DNA of 64,000 nt from Oscillospiraceae bacterium (GCA_025757985.1 CP107210.1:1240001-1304000); one strand, 5' to 3'; shown: positions 27,365 to 36,760, counted from the first letter of the stretch. Notes: a model not told the origin generated them from the sequence alone. Numbers and translations are program-made.

Positions 27365-27403
27365 GAGTTTTTGAGGAAAAAAGTGTTTTTCGTCAAAAAC
27401 TCT
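27364..27403. repeat. Perfect inverted repeat upstream of the HU promoter
   Basis: AGAGTTTTTGA (27364-27374) and TCAAAAACTCT (27393-27403) form an 11-bp perfect dyad with an 18-bp spacer, abutting the -35 box. Could be an operator or a bend site. The rest of the 27404-27532 gap shows no further feature. Confidence 0.55.
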
Positions 27404-27535
27404 AAAATTTCGCAGTGCGGACTATCAAAAAGTGGCATTTGGCAAAAAATGCACGCACCATGTAAAAATATCCAAAAGGCAGGCAGCGCGCATCGGGGAT
27501 GTCACGGGCTATTGCCGGCGCCGCCTTTAGCCAAA

Positions 27536-27569
27536 AAACGCCTGCACCCTTTTACAGGCACAGGCGTTT
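27536..27569 (-). terminator. Terminator of carB and the pyr operon
   Basis: Leftward stem AAACGCCTG/CAGGCGTTT (arms at 27561-27569 and 27536-27544) with a run of T after the left arm (A run 27533-27538 on the plus strand). Confidence 0.8.
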
Positions 27570-27579
27570 GCGTCAGCAG

Positions 27580-30500
27580 TTATTTACCGCTTGCAGCCTC
27601 GCGGTGCAGGTGAGCAATATCCACCAGCTCCATCTGGCTGATGTCGTGGTCGCCGCGCAGGGCGTCGACGAGGACGCGGGCGGTGTCCATGGCCGTGATG
27701 GTCGGGATGGACAGCTCCGTAGCCTTGCGGCGGAACTTGACGGAGTCGCGGTGCGGGTCACGGCCGTGGGGGCTGGTGGAGATGATGTAATCCACCAATC
27801 CGCTTTCCAGCAGGTCAATGACATTCGGGCGTGCGCCGCTCATCTGGCGGACAACGCTGCAGGGCACCATCTCGCTGTTCAGGTAGCGGGCCGTGCCGGG
27901 GGTGCCGTAGATCTTGTAGCCGTAGTCGTGCAGCTTCCACGCCAGCTCGGCGGCCTCCGCCTTGTCGCTGTCCTTGACCGAGATGATCACGCAGGAGCCG
28001 GGGCCGGGGGTCTTGAACTGGTAGCCGGCGGCGACCAGACCCTTCATCATGGCCTCATGGAAGGTCGGGGCAATGCCCAGAACCTCGCCGGTGGACTTCA
28101 TCTCAGGGCCGAGCATCGTGTCAACGCCGTGCAGCTTCAGGAAGCTGTAGACGGGCACCTTGACGGCGTAGTAGGGGCTCTTGCCATCGCGCCACAGGCC
28201 GGTGCCGTAGCCCATATCCTTGAGCTTTTCGCCCAGCGTGCAGCGCACGGCCAGATCGACCATCGGCACACCGGTGACCTTGGAGATATAGGGCACGGTA
28301 CGGGAGGAACGGGGGTTGACCTCGATGACATAGACGCGGTCGTTCTGCACGGCATACTGCACATTGACCAGACCCACGACCTTCAGCTCGCGGGCAAAGC
28401 GGCCGGTGTAATCGACCAGTGTGTCAATGACCTTCTGGCTGAAGGTCGTGGGCGGGTAGACACAGATGGAGTCGCCGGAGTGAACGCCGGTACGCTCGAC
28501 CTGCTGCATGATGCCGGGCACCAGATAATCGGTACCATCGCAGATGGCATCGACCTCGCACTCGGTGCCGAGGATGTACTTGTCCATCAGCACGGGGTGG
28601 CTCATGTCAACATGCTTCGTGATGACGCCCATGTACTCGATGACATCGCTGGAGTTGTAGGCCACGATCATGTTCTGGCCGCCCAGAACATAGGACGGAC
28701 GCATCAGGACCGGGTAGCCGACCTCCTGCGCCGCCTGCAAAGCCTCGTCCAGCGTAAAGACAGTGCGGCCCTCCGGGCGGGGGATGCCGCAGCGCTCGAG
28801 CAGCTCGTCAAAGCGCTCGCGATCCTCGGCCTCGTCGATGGCATCGGCAGGGGTGCCGAGAATCGGCAGGCCGATCTCGTCCATGTGCTTGGCCAGCTTG
28901 ATAGCAGTCTGGCCGCCGAACTGGACAAGGCAGCCGTCCGGCTTCTCGGTCTCGATGATGTGGTCAACACTCTCGGGGTTCAGCGGGTCGAAATACAGGC
29001 GGTCGCCGGTGTCGAAGTCGGTGGAGACCGTCTCCGGGTTGTTGTTGACAAGGATGGCCTCGCAGCCGTGCTGCTTGAGCGTCCAGACAGCGTGGACGGA
29101 GCAGTAGTCGAACTCAATGCCCTGACCGATGCGGATGGGGCCGGAGCCAAAGACAAGGACTTTCTTTTTGTCGGGGTCGCTGCGCTCGGCAATGAACTGC
29201 GCGGCCTCGTTGTCCTCATCGTAGGTGGAGTAGAAATACGGCGTCTTGGCGGCAAATTCTGCGGCGCAGGTATCGACCATCTTAAAGGCGGCCTTCGGGG
29301 CCTCGGGCAGGGTGTCCACGCCCGCCAGACGGCGGATGGTCTTGTCAAGGAAGCCGAAGCGCTTGGCGTTCAGGTACTTCTCGGTCGTCAGCTCACCGTT
29401 CTTCAGCCCCATCTCGATGTCGGCCAGATGCTGCAGCTTGTCAAGGAACCACCAGTCGATCTTGGTGATGTCATAGATGGTCTGGTGCGGCACGCCGCGC
29501 TTGAGGGCCTCGTAGACGCAGAAGGCGCGCTCGGAATCCTGCACATGCAGATGCTCGATGACTTCCTCGTTGGTCAGCTTCTCAAAGTCGGGCAGCGTCA
29601 TCGTGTCCAGACCCAACTCGGTGGAGGAAACGGCCTTCATCATGGCATGCTCAAAGTTGTTGCCGATGGCCATGACCTCGCCGGTGGCCATCATCTGGGT
29701 GCCGAGGGATTTGTCCGCGTAGACGAACTTGTCAAACGGCCACTTCGGGTACTTGACGACCACATAGTCGAGCGCAGGCTCAAAGCAGGCGCAGGTCTCG
29801 CCGGTGACATCGTTGGTGATCTCATCGAGGGTGTAGCCCAGCGCGATCTTGGTCGCAACCTTGGCGATGGGGTAGCCGGTGGCCTTGGAGGCCAGCGCGG
29901 AGGAGCGGGACACGCGGGGGTTGACCTCGATGACCGCATACTCAAAGCTGTCAGGCTTCAGCGCAAACTGGCAGTTGCAGCCGCCCTCGATGCCCAGTTC
30001 GGTGATGATGTCCAGCGCGGCGGTGCGCAGCATCTGGTACTCCTTGTCGGAGAGGGTCTGGCTGGGTGCCACAACGATGGAGTCACCGGTATGGATGCCG
30101 ACAGGGTCAAGGTTCTCCATGTTGCAGACCGTGATGACGTTGCCCTTGGAGTCGCGCATGACCTCGTACTCGATCTCCTTCCAGCCGGAGATGCACTTTT
30201 CAACGAGGATCTGGTGGATGGGAGACAGGCGCAGACCGTTCGTGGCAATTTCGTGCAGCTTCTCGCGGTCCTCGCAGATGCCGCCGCCGGTGCCGCCCAT
30301 CGTGAAGGCGGGGCGCACGATGACGGGATAGCCGATGACCTCGGCAAAATCCAGCGCGTCGTCCAGATCTTCCACAACCTTCGAGGGGATGATGGGCTGG
30401 TGCAGCTTCTCCATCGTGTCCTTGAACAGCTGGCGATCCTCGGCACGGTCGATCGTGTCAGGCTTGCAGGCCAGCAGGCGGACGCCGCTGCGGTCGAGGA

Positions 30501-30819
30501 AACCGCTGCGGGCCAGCTCCATCGAGAGGTTCAGGCCCATCTGGCCGCCGAGGTTCGGCAGGATGGCGTCGGGCTTTTCCTTCTCGATGATGCGCTCAAT
30601 GACCTCGGCGGTCAGCGGCTCGATGTAGACATGATCGGCGATGTCAGGGTCGGTCATGATGGTGGCGGGGTTGGAGTTGACGAGGATCGTCTCGACGCCC
30701 TCCGATTTCAGCGCACGGCAGGCCTGGGTACCGGAGTAGTCGAACTCCGCCGCCTGACCGATGATGATGGGGCCGGAACCGATGACCAGTACCTTTTTGA
30801 TACGCGGGTCTTTAGGCAT
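27580..30819 (-). CDS. carB: Carbamoyl-phosphate synthase, large subunit
   Basis: Makes carbamoyl phosphate from ammonia (channelled from CarA), bicarbonate and 2 ATP for pyrimidine and arginine synthesis. 1079 residues: N-terminal carboxyphosphate half (KKVLVIGSGPIIIGQAAEFD, GGTGGGICEDREKL), oligomerisation linker, carbamoyl-phosphate half (KKVLVFGSGPIRIGQGIEFD, MRPSYVLGGQNMIVAY) and a C-terminal allosteric MGS domain (KIYGTPGTARYLNSE). Its start overlaps the end of carA by 8 bases, so the subunits are translationally coupled. Last gene of the pyr operon. Confidence 0.97.
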   Translation of the reverse strand: MPKDPRIKKVLVIGSGPIIIGQAAEFDYSGTQACRALKSEGVETILVNSNPATIMTDPDIADHVYIEPLTAEVIERIIEKEKPDAILPNLGGQMGLNLSMELARSGFLDRSGVRLLACKPDTIDRAEDRQLFKDTMEKLHQPIIPSKVVEDLDDALDFAEVIGYPVIVRPAFTMGGTGGGICEDREKLHEIATNGLRLSPIHQILVEKCISGWKEIEYEVMRDSKGNVITVCNMENLDPVGIHTGDSIVVAPSQTLSDKEYQMLRTAALDIITELGIEGGCNCQFALKPDSFEYAVIEVNPRVSRSSALASKATGYPIAKVATKIALGYTLDEITNDVTGETCACFEPALDYVVVKYPKWPFDKFVYADKSLGTQMMATGEVMAIGNNFEHAMMKAVSSTELGLDTMTLPDFEKLTNEEVIEHLHVQDSERAFCVYEALKRGVPHQTIYDITKIDWWFLDKLQHLADIEMGLKNGELTTEKYLNAKRFGFLDKTIRRLAGVDTLPEAPKAAFKMVDTCAAEFAAKTPYFYSTYDEDNEAAQFIAERSDPDKKKVLVFGSGPIRIGQGIEFDYCSVHAVWTLKQHGCEAILVNNNPETVSTDFDTGDRLYFDPLNPESVDHIIETEKPDGCLVQFGGQTAIKLAKHMDEIGLPILGTPADAIDEAEDRERFDELLERCGIPRPEGRTVFTLDEALQAAQEVGYPVLMRPSYVLGGQNMIVAYNSSDVIEYMGVITKHVDMSHPVLMDKYILGTECEVDAICDGTDYLVPGIMQQVERTGVHSGDSICVYPPTTFSQKVIDTLVDYTGRFARELKVVGLVNVQYAVQNDRVYVIEVNPRSSRTVPYISKVTGVPMVDLAVRCTLGEKLKDMGYGTGLWRDGKSPYYAVKVPVYSFLKLHGVDTMLGPEMKSTGEVLGIAPTFHEAMMKGLVAAGYQFKTPGPGSCVIISVKDSDKAEAAELAWKLHDYGYKIYGTPGTARYLNSEMVPCSVVRQMSGARPNVIDLLESGLVDYIISTSPHGRDPHRDSVKFRRKATELSIPTITAMDTARVLVDALRGDHDISQMELVDIAHLHREAASGK

Positions 30820-31942
30820 TGTCGATCACTCCTTTCGCAGCCAGCATACGGCTGACAAACTCATCAAACAGAAATTCGGTGTCCTTGGGGCCGCCGTTGG
30901 CCTCGGGGTGGAACTGCACCGTAAAGCAGTTCCAGCGGAAGTAGTCAACGCCCTCGCAGGTGCCGTCGTTGGCATTGAAGTAGCTCATCTTGCCCACTTC
31001 CGCGGGCAGGGTCTCAGCCTCGACCGCATAGCCGTGGTTCTGGCTGGTGATGAAGGTGCGGCCCTTGCCGACATGGCTGACGGGCTGGTTGGCGCCGCGA
31101 TGGCCGTACTTGAGCTTGCAGGTCTTGGCACCGGCTGCCAGTGCAGTCAGCTGGTGCCCTAAGCAGATGCCGAAGGTCGGGATGCCGGTGTCGAGCATCT
31201 CACGGATGTTGGCGATGATCTCGACATTTTCGGCCGGGTCGCCGGGGCCGTTGGAGAGCATCAGGCCGTCGGGATTCAGCGCGGCCAGCTGGGCGGCGGT
31301 GGCGGTGCCGGGCAGAACGGTCACGCGGCAGCCGCGCTTCTGCAGGCAGCGCACGATGTTGTTCTTGCAGCCCAGATCAAGCAGGGCAACATGCAGCGGG
31401 GTGTCGCCGCAGGCACCGGCCGCGGTCGGCTCATAGGTCTTGGCCTCGCTGCAGGTGACGGCCTTGACGGCGTTGACGACAGCGTAGGCGGCGATCTCAG
31501 GCAGCAGCGCCGCCTTCTTCTCCGGCTCGGCATCGGGGTCGAACTCAGTCGTGATGGCACCGTTCATGACGCCGCTCTCGCGCAGGGTGCGGGTCAGGCT
31601 TCGGGTGTCGATGCCCTCAATGCCGATGATGCCGTTCTTTTTCAGGAAGGAATCCAGCGTTTCCTCACTGCGGAAGTTGGAGGGCTTTTTGCATGCCTCG
31701 CGCACGATATAGCCCTTGGCCCAGATCTTGCCGCTCTCGACATCCTCGCTGTTCATGCCGTAGTTGCCGATCAGGGGGTAGGTCTGGGTGATGATCTGGC
31801 CGTAGTAGCTGGGGTCGGTCAGCGTTTCCTCAAAGCCGACCATACCGGTGGCGAAAACGACCTCACCGATGGTTGTGCCGGGGCAGCCCACGCTGACACC
31901 GCGGAAAACCCGGCCGTTTGCCAATATCAGATATGCCTGCAT
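30812..31942 (-). CDS. carA: Carbamoyl-phosphate synthase, small (glutaminase) subunit
   Basis: Releases ammonia from glutamine for CarB. 376 residues: N-terminal CarA domain (YLILANGRVFRGVSVGCPG, GEVVFATGMVGFEETLTDPS) and a class I glutamine amidotransferase domain with the nucleophile Cys in FGICLGHQL and the catalytic His/Glu in VQFHPEAN. ATG at 31942 follows AGGAG. It is separated from pyrE by a 131-bp AT-rich repeat region. Confidence 0.97.
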   Translation of the reverse strand: MQAYLILANGRVFRGVSVGCPGTTIGEVVFATGMVGFEETLTDPSYYGQIITQTYPLIGNYGMNSEDVESGKIWAKGYIVREACKKPSNFRSEETLDSFLKKNGIIGIEGIDTRSLTRTLRESGVMNGAITTEFDPDAEPEKKAALLPEIAAYAVVNAVKAVTCSEAKTYEPTAAGACGDTPLHVALLDLGCKNNIVRCLQKRGCRVTVLPGTATAAQLAALNPDGLMLSNGPGDPAENVEIIANIREMLDTGIPTFGICLGHQLTALAAGAKTCKLKYGHRGANQPVSHVGKGRTFITSQNHGYAVEAETLPAEVGKMSYFNANDGTCEGVDYFRWNCFTVQFHPEANGGPKDTEFLFDEFVSRMLAAKGVIDNA

Positions 31943-32073
31943 AATTATCTCCTAGTATAAATAAGAAATAAGAAATAATAAATAATGTGGGGGTTTCTTA
32001 AGCGGAGCGCAGCGACGCAGTCTGCCAAATTTATTATTTATTATTTATTCTTTATTATTTGCACAAGCAACGC
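31943..32073. repeat. AT-rich inverted element between pyrE and carA
   Basis: A 131-bp gap inside the pyr operon. Tracts such as AAGAAATAAGAAATAATAAA on one side and TTTATTATTTATTATTTATT on the other are complementary and can form a long AT-rich hairpin around a GC-rich centre (GCGGAGCGCAGCGACGC). Similar AT-rich tracts occur at 18125-18160 and 51309-51375. No promoter is obvious. Confidence 0.55.
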
Positions 32074-32670
32074 TTACAGGGTTTGCTTGGCGGCCTCCTT
32101 CATCTTGCGGCTGCCCAGATGCACCAGAGGCAGCTTGCCCTCCTTGCAGATGGGGCACTCCTCGGGGGCGTAGTTGGGCAGGTCCAGCTTGAGGGCGCTG
32201 GCCACGATGGGGATCGGGGACGGAGCCTCGGCGCGGGTGCGGTCCACAACGCAGGCAATGCCTACGCAGACACCGCCGGCCTCCTCGATGACGCGCTTGG
32301 TCTCAAGGCTGGAAATGCCGGTGGTGACAACATCCTCGGCAATGATGCAGCGCTCACCGGGGTTGAGCTTGAAGCGCTTGAGGGTCATAACATTGTCCAC
32401 GCGCTCGGTGAAGATGGCGCGCTTGCCCATCTGGCGGCCCAGCTCGTAGGCATAGACGATGCCGCCCATGGCGGGGCCGACTACGACGTCAATGTTCAGT
32501 TCCTTGAGCTTCTCGGCAACCGGGGCCATGACCTCGGCGCACTTGTCGGGGTACTGCTGCAGAAAGGCCATCTGGCAGTAAGCGCCGGAGTGACGGCCGG
32601 AGGACAGCAGGAAGTGACCCTCCAAAAATGCTTCACATTCCTTCAAAACTTCAAGTGCTTCGCGTGCCAT
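32074..32670 (-). CDS. pyrE: Orotate phosphoribosyltransferase
   Basis: Converts orotate and PRPP to orotidine 5'-phosphate. 198 residues. PRPP-binding motif IIAEDVVTTGISSLET and the N-terminal region GHFLLSSGRHSGAYCQ (orotate/flexible loop) are clear; VVVGPAMGGIVYAYELGRQM precedes the loop. The C-terminus carries a CPIC pair, as in other Clostridial PyrE proteins. ATG at 32670 is chosen for AGGAGG 8 bases upstream; in-frame codons further up run into a repeat element. Fifth gene of the pyr operon. Confidence 0.95.
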   Translation of the reverse strand: MAREALEVLKECEAFLEGHFLLSSGRHSGAYCQMAFLQQYPDKCAEVMAPVAEKLKELNIDVVVGPAMGGIVYAYELGRQMGKRAIFTERVDNVMTLKRFKLNPGERCIIAEDVVTTGISSLETKRVIEEAGGVCVGIACVVDRTRAEAPSPIPIVASALKLDLPNYAPEECPICKEGKLPLVHLGSRKMKEAAKQTL

Positions 32671-32754
32671 AGTATGTTCCTCCTGTATATAATTTGTATA
32701 ATCATAGCATATTTCGTATAAAACTGCAAGGTGTATGAATAAATTGTCTTGGCA

Positions 32755-32902
32755 AGGGCTTCCCCTTAGGGGGAAGCTGTCGGCGGCTCTGACCGCCGAC
32801 TGATGAGGGGCGGCTTTGCCGTTGCTGCCCGTGAAGGGGCGGCGGTGCAAGCATGCCCCTCATCCGGCCTTCGGCCACCTTCCCCCTAGGGGGAAGGCTT
32901 TT
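32755..32902. repeat. About 150-bp inverted-arm repeat between pyrD and pyrE
   Basis: Left arm AAGGGCTTCCCCTTAGGGGG and right arm CCACCTTCCCCCTAGGGGGA; the interior has GCCGACTGATGAGGGGC and, inverted, GCCCCTCATCCGGCC. Close relative of the element at 38965-39120. It lies inside the pyr operon and touches the pyrD stop codon. Confidence 0.8.
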
Positions 32903-33806
32903 ATCTTGCGCAGCCGCGGATCTCGTCCAGCGTTTTGACGCCGTGGGCATCCATCCATGCACCGATCTCGGCGGTGATGCGGGTGCAGGCCTTCGGGTCA
33001 AGGAAGTTCGCAGTGCCAACCTGTACTGCCGTCGCACCGGCCATGATGAACTCCAGCGCGTCACGGCCGGTCAGGATACCGCCCAGACCCACGACCGGGA
33101 TGCTGACGGCACCCACGGCCTGCCAGACCATCCGCAGGGCGATGGGCCGCACGGCGGGGCCGGACAGGCCCGCGAAGGTGTTGTTGAATACCGGGCGGCG
33201 CTTTTCCAGATCGATTGCGCACGCTTGGAAGGTGTTGCACAGGCTGATGGCGTCCGCACCGGCGGCCTCGACCGCCTTGCACATCTCCGGGATGCTCTCG
33301 GCCTGAGGGCTCAGCTTGACGATGAGCGGCACCGTGCAGACCTTGCGCACAGCGGAGACAACCTCGCTGGCGTCCTGCACGCGGATGCCGAACGCAAGGC
33401 CGCCCTGTTTGACATTGGGGCAGCTGATGTTCAGCTCAATGAAGTCCACGCCGGCGGCGCAGAGCATAGCCACGCCCTCGATATTTTCCTCGATAGTGTG
33501 GCCGCCGAGGTTGGCCCAGACGGTCGTGCCGCACTGGCGCATGGCGGGCAGCTCATGGTCGATGAAATGCTGTACGCCGGGGTTCTGCAGGCCGATGGAG
33601 TTCATCAGGCCGGAGGGGGTCTCGTACAGGCGCTCACCCTCGTTGCCGGGCTGGCCGTTCAGGGTCAGACCCTTGCCGGAGATGCCGCCGAGCAGCCGCA
33701 GATCCTCGATGCCCGCATACTCAGGGCCGAAGCCGAAGGTGCCGGACGCAGCCACAACCGGCCCGGCCAGCTGCTTGCCGAGAAAATCAACATGTAGGTC
33801 TGCCAT
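32901..33806 (-). CDS. pyrD: Dihydroorotate dehydrogenase, catalytic subunit (class 1B)
   Basis: Oxidises dihydroorotate to orotate with FMN; electrons pass to PyrK and NAD. 301 residues. FMN/substrate motifs GTFGFGPEYAG, NSIGLQNPGVQHF, the catalytic Cys in IELNISCPNVKQGG and the C-terminal GLGGILTGRDALEFIMAGAT are present. ATG at 33806 overlaps the pyrK stop (TGATG). The class 1B assignment is supported by the adjacent iron-sulfur subunit gene. Confidence 0.96.
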   Translation of the reverse strand: MADLHVDFLGKQLAGPVVAASGTFGFGPEYAGIEDLRLLGGISGKGLTLNGQPGNEGERLYETPSGLMNSIGLQNPGVQHFIDHELPAMRQCGTTVWANLGGHTIEENIEGVAMLCAAGVDFIELNISCPNVKQGGLAFGIRVQDASEVVSAVRKVCTVPLIVKLSPQAESIPEMCKAVEAAGADAISLCNTFQACAIDLEKRRPVFNNTFAGLSGPAVRPIALRMVWQAVGAVSIPVVGLGGILTGRDALEFIMAGATAVQVGTANFLDPKACTRITAEIGAWMDAHGVKTLDEIRGCAR

Positions 33807-34576
33807 CAGTCAAACACCTCCTGTGCGTTAAAGACCGGACCATCCTTGCAGACGGTCACGGGGCCGATCTTGGTGTGGCAGGTGCAGCCGAGGCAGGCAC
33901 CCAGACCGCAGGCCATCTTCTTTTCCAGACTGGCGAGGCAGGGTACGCCGGCAGCGGCGCAGAGCTTTGCCACACCGCGCATCATGACCATCGGGCCGCA
34001 GGTCAGCACAATGTCGTAGTGCGTGACATCCAGCAGGTCTGTCACAAGGCCGTGATGCCCCTCACTGCCGGAATCGGTAGCCAGATGGATGCTGTGGCAC
34101 CAAGGCACAAAGCTCTCCATGCCGTAGGAGGCATCGCGGAAGCCGACATAGAGGTCGGGGCGCACACCGGCGCGGCAAAGCTCCTTGCAGAGCAGCAGCA
34201 GCGGTGCCGTGCCGATGCCGCCGCCGACAACGGCGATGCGCTTGTGGGCAGACGCCAGCGCGGCGGTGTCAAAGCCGTTGCCGCAGGGGCCGGTCACTGT
34301 CAGTGTGTCCCCTGCCGCCAGCGCGGCCAGCTTCCGGGTGCCCTCGCCCTTGACCTGATACAGGAAGGTCAGCGCACCGGTCTGGTTGTCAAAGTCATCC
34401 ACGCTGATGGGGCGGGACAGAATCGGTGTGGCATCGGCTGCCCAGGCGCGCAGCATGTAGAACTGCCCCGCGTGGGGCTCACGGCTGGGATCCTGCCACT
34501 GGACCGTCAGGCGCATGATGTCGGCTGCGACAGTCTCCTGCCGCAGGACCTTCAAATCACAGCTTGTTGCATTCAC
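33806..34576 (-). CDS. pyrK: Dihydroorotate dehydrogenase electron-transfer subunit
   Basis: FAD/[2Fe-2S] subunit linking PyrD to NAD. 256 residues: FAD domain (LSRPISVDDF), NAD domain (VVGGGIGTAPLLLLCKEL) and a C-terminal cluster site with Cys in CGLGACLGCTCHTK and VTVCKDGPVF. GTG at 34576 is chosen because it follows GAGGATATTCAGG and gives the usual N-terminus (MNATSCDLKVL); it lies 20 bases inside pyrF. Coupled to pyrD through a TGATG overlap. Confidence 0.94.
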   Translation of the reverse strand: MNATSCDLKVLRQETVAADIMRLTVQWQDPSREPHAGQFYMLRAWAADATPILSRPISVDDFDNQTGALTFLYQVKGEGTRKLAALAAGDTLTVTGPCGNGFDTAALASAHKRIAVVGGGIGTAPLLLLCKELCRAGVRPDLYVGFRDASYGMESFVPWCHSIHLATDSGSEGHHGLVTDLLDVTHYDIVLTCGPMVMMRGVAKLCAAAGVPCLASLEKKMACGLGACLGCTCHTKIGPVTVCKDGPVFNAQEVFD

Positions 34577-35420
34577 CCTGAATATCCTCCCGCATACGCA
34601 CACATTCGTTGTAGGCGGCCTCGTCAAAGGCAACGCCGGGCTGCTTCTTGTAGGCCAGCAGGATGCCGCGGCTGGAGTTGACCACGCCGCCGTTGCCCTT
34701 GGTCAGGTACTGGGCAATGTCGGCTGCCTTGCCGCCCTGTGCGCCGTAGCCGGGAATCAGGAAGAAGGTGTCCTTGTAGGCTGCGCGGATGGCGGTGGCT
34801 TCCTCGGTATGGGTACCGCCGATGACGAGACCGATGCTGGAGTAGCCGTGCTCGCCCATGTAGTCCTTGCCGAGGGCAGTCAGGCTGTCGCCGACGAGGT
34901 CATAAACATGGCGGCCGTCATCGAGCTTTTTGTACTCAAAGTCCTTCGCGCCGGGGTTGGAGGTGCGGCACAGGACAAAGACGCCCTTGCCCTGCTCGGC
35001 GCAGTACGGCAGATAGGGGCTGATCGAGTCAAGGCCCATATAGGGGGCCAGCGTGATGATGTCGGCCTCAAAGTCGCCGGTAAAGTGTGCCTTGGCGTAC
35101 ATCTCGGCGGTCTTGGCAATGTCGCCGCGCTTGATGTCGGCAATGACCGGCAGGCCGGTGGCGCGTGCAAGCTTCAGTGTCTCGGCGTAGGCGCGCATGC
35201 CGTCCAGACCGAGGGATTCATAGTAGGCGATCTGCACCTTGTAGCAGCCGGCCACGCCCTTGGTGGCGTTGATCAGGGCACGGTTGAATGCGACGACATT
35301 CTCTCCCGCTGTCTTGGCGGTGTCGGTCGTGGGCAGGTAGCTGATCTCGGTATCCAGACCCACGCAGACAGGGCCGTTCGCGGCAACGCTCTCGTACAGT
35401 TTGTCCATGTTGGTAAGCAT
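34557..35420 (-). CDS. pyrF: Orotidine 5'-phosphate decarboxylase (type 2)
   Basis: Last step to UMP. 287 residues, the longer type 2 form. Catalytic block LPVIADIKRGDIAKTAEMYA (Asp-Lys-Asp), N-terminal GPVCVGLDTEISYLP and the phosphate-binding LIPGYGAQGGK are visible. ATG at 35420 follows GGAGG. Its 3' end overlaps pyrK. A REPIN separates it from pyrC. Confidence 0.95.
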   Translation of the reverse strand: MLTNMDKLYESVAANGPVCVGLDTEISYLPTTDTAKTAGENVVAFNRALINATKGVAGCYKVQIAYYESLGLDGMRAYAETLKLARATGLPVIADIKRGDIAKTAEMYAKAHFTGDFEADIITLAPYMGLDSISPYLPYCAEQGKGVFVLCRTSNPGAKDFEYKKLDDGRHVYDLVGDSLTALGKDYMGEHGYSSIGLVIGGTHTEEATAIRAAYKDTFFLIPGYGAQGGKAADIAQYLTKGNGGVVNSSRGILLAYKKQPGVAFDEAAYNECVRMREDIQGECNKL

Positions 35421-35466
35421 GCTGATTCCTCCGTTTTGGTTTGCCTTCTTATATGATGTGGAATCC

Positions 35467-35545
35467 GTAGGGGCGGATTCTATATCCGCCCGCGGCGTCG
35501 TGCCAGCGGCAGCCTTGCACGGGCGCATATGGAATGCGCCCCTAC
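35467..35545. repeat. REPIN between pyrC and pyrF, 79 bp
   Basis: Left REP GTAGGGGCGGATTCTATATC from 35467 and right inverted REP GGGCGCATATGGAATGCGCC with CCTAC ending at 35545. Sequence of the palindromes differs from the CATG-centred copies, but the GTAG-palindrome/palindrome-CTAC layout is the same. Confidence 0.8.
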
Positions 35546-35569
35546 GGGTGTTTTACACGTAAAGCGGTA

Positions 35570-36760
35570 TTATTCTTCGATCTGGAACGTAACCTTCCCG
35601 CCCTTGATCGTTGTCACGATCTTGCCGTAGAGCAGCGCACCATCATAAGGGCAGTTCTTGCTCTTGCTGTGTAGCTCATCGGCCTTGACCTCATACATAT
35701 GGTCAAGATCCGCCAGCACGACATCGGCATCATAGCCCGGCTCCAGCATGCCCTTGCGGTCGGCCAGTCCCAGCACGGCGGCGGGGCCGGCGCTCATCAG
35801 GAAGCTGAGCAGCTCAAGCGGCAGGCGCTGCTCGCGGCAGAGCTTGGTGTAGCAGACGCCGAAGGCAGTCTCAAGGCCCACCATGCCGGCGGCGCCCTTC
35901 TCCTTTTCCTCGGCGGTGTGGGGGGCGTGGTCGGTGCCGATGCAGGTCACGGTGCCGTCCTTGATGGCCTCAATGAGGGCGGTCACATCCTCCGCCTTGC
36001 GGATGGGCGGGTTGACCTTGTACTGCAGGCGGCTGTCATCAAACCAGAGGTGATGGGGGGTCACCTCGCAGCTGACACGCGCACCGCGCAGGCGGCTCAT
36101 CCGGATGGCGTCCACGGACTCCTTGGTGGAAACATGGCACATGTGCAGCCGGGTGCCGTAGTATTCGGCCAGATGGCAGTTGCGCACGGTCTCAATGTTT
36201 TCCGCCAGACGGTAGTCCCACGGGCTGATCTCGCGGTCCTCGGCGTGGGACATGATGGTCAGGCCGCGCTCGGTGGCGATGGCGAACGCCCGCGCCATGA
36301 CGGCGTTGTTCATGACGCCGTTGCCGTCCTCGGTGATGAATTTGACATCCTCGGGCAGCGTCATCAGGTGGTCGAGCGTTTTGCCGTCAAAGTCCTTCGT
36401 GATCGAGACGGTCTGGTTGGCATCGCACAGCCCTACGCGGGCGGCCTCCGCCTCAACGGCGTGGGCGATTTCGGCGCTGGAGCAGACCGGCTTTGTGTTG
36501 GGCATCAGGTTCACAAAGGTATACCCGCCGGCAGCGGCTGCGGCAGAGCCGGTGGAAATATCCTCCTTGTACTCAAAGCCGGGGGTGCGCCAATGGCAGT
36601 GTGTGTCGAGGAAGGCGGGCAGGATCGTGCGGCCCTTGGCATCGAGCAGCTCCTCCCCCTCCGGGACAAGCAGGCCCAGACCGACAGCGGCGATTTTTCC
36701 GTCGCGCAGCCAGACCTCGATCGGCTTGCCTGCACAGTCCCTTGCGTTGCGGATCAGCAT
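35570..36760 (-). CDS. pyrC: Dihydroorotase
   Basis: Cyclises carbamoyl aspartate to dihydroorotate. 396 residues, class I (long) type. Metal-binding motif DTHCHWRTPGFEYKED, the His-containing LHMCHVSTKESVDAIR and the late CIGTDHAPHTAEEKEKG are all present. ATG at 36760 follows AGGAGG. First structural gene of the pyr operon, preceded by a promoter, a leader peptide frame and an attenuator-like terminator. pyrB (aspartate transcarbamoylase) is not in this window. Confidence 0.95.
   Translation of the reverse strand: MLIRNARDCAGKPIEVWLRDGKIAAVGLGLLVPEGEELLDAKGRTILPAFLDTHCHWRTPGFEYKEDISTGSAAAAAGGYTFVNLMPNTKPVCSSAEIAHAVEAEAARVGLCDANQTVSITKDFDGKTLDHLMTLPEDVKFITEDGNGVMNNAVMARAFAIATERGLTIMSHAEDREISPWDYRLAENIETVRNCHLAEYYGTRLHMCHVSTKESVDAIRMSRLRGARVSCEVTPHHLWFDDSRLQYKVNPPIRKAEDVTALIEAIKDGTVTCIGTDHAPHTAEEKEKGAAGMVGLETAFGVCYTKLCREQRLPLELLSFLMSAGPAAVLGLADRKGMLEPGYDADVVLADLDHMYEVKADELHSKSKNCPYDGALLYGKIVTTIKGGKVTFQIEE

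Noticed and set aside
27499..30855. A long rightward open frame opposite carB
   Set aside because: It is the antisense shadow of a well-supported carB in high-GC sequence; the protein is low-complexity (Val/Gly/Asp/His-rich) with no recognisable domain.
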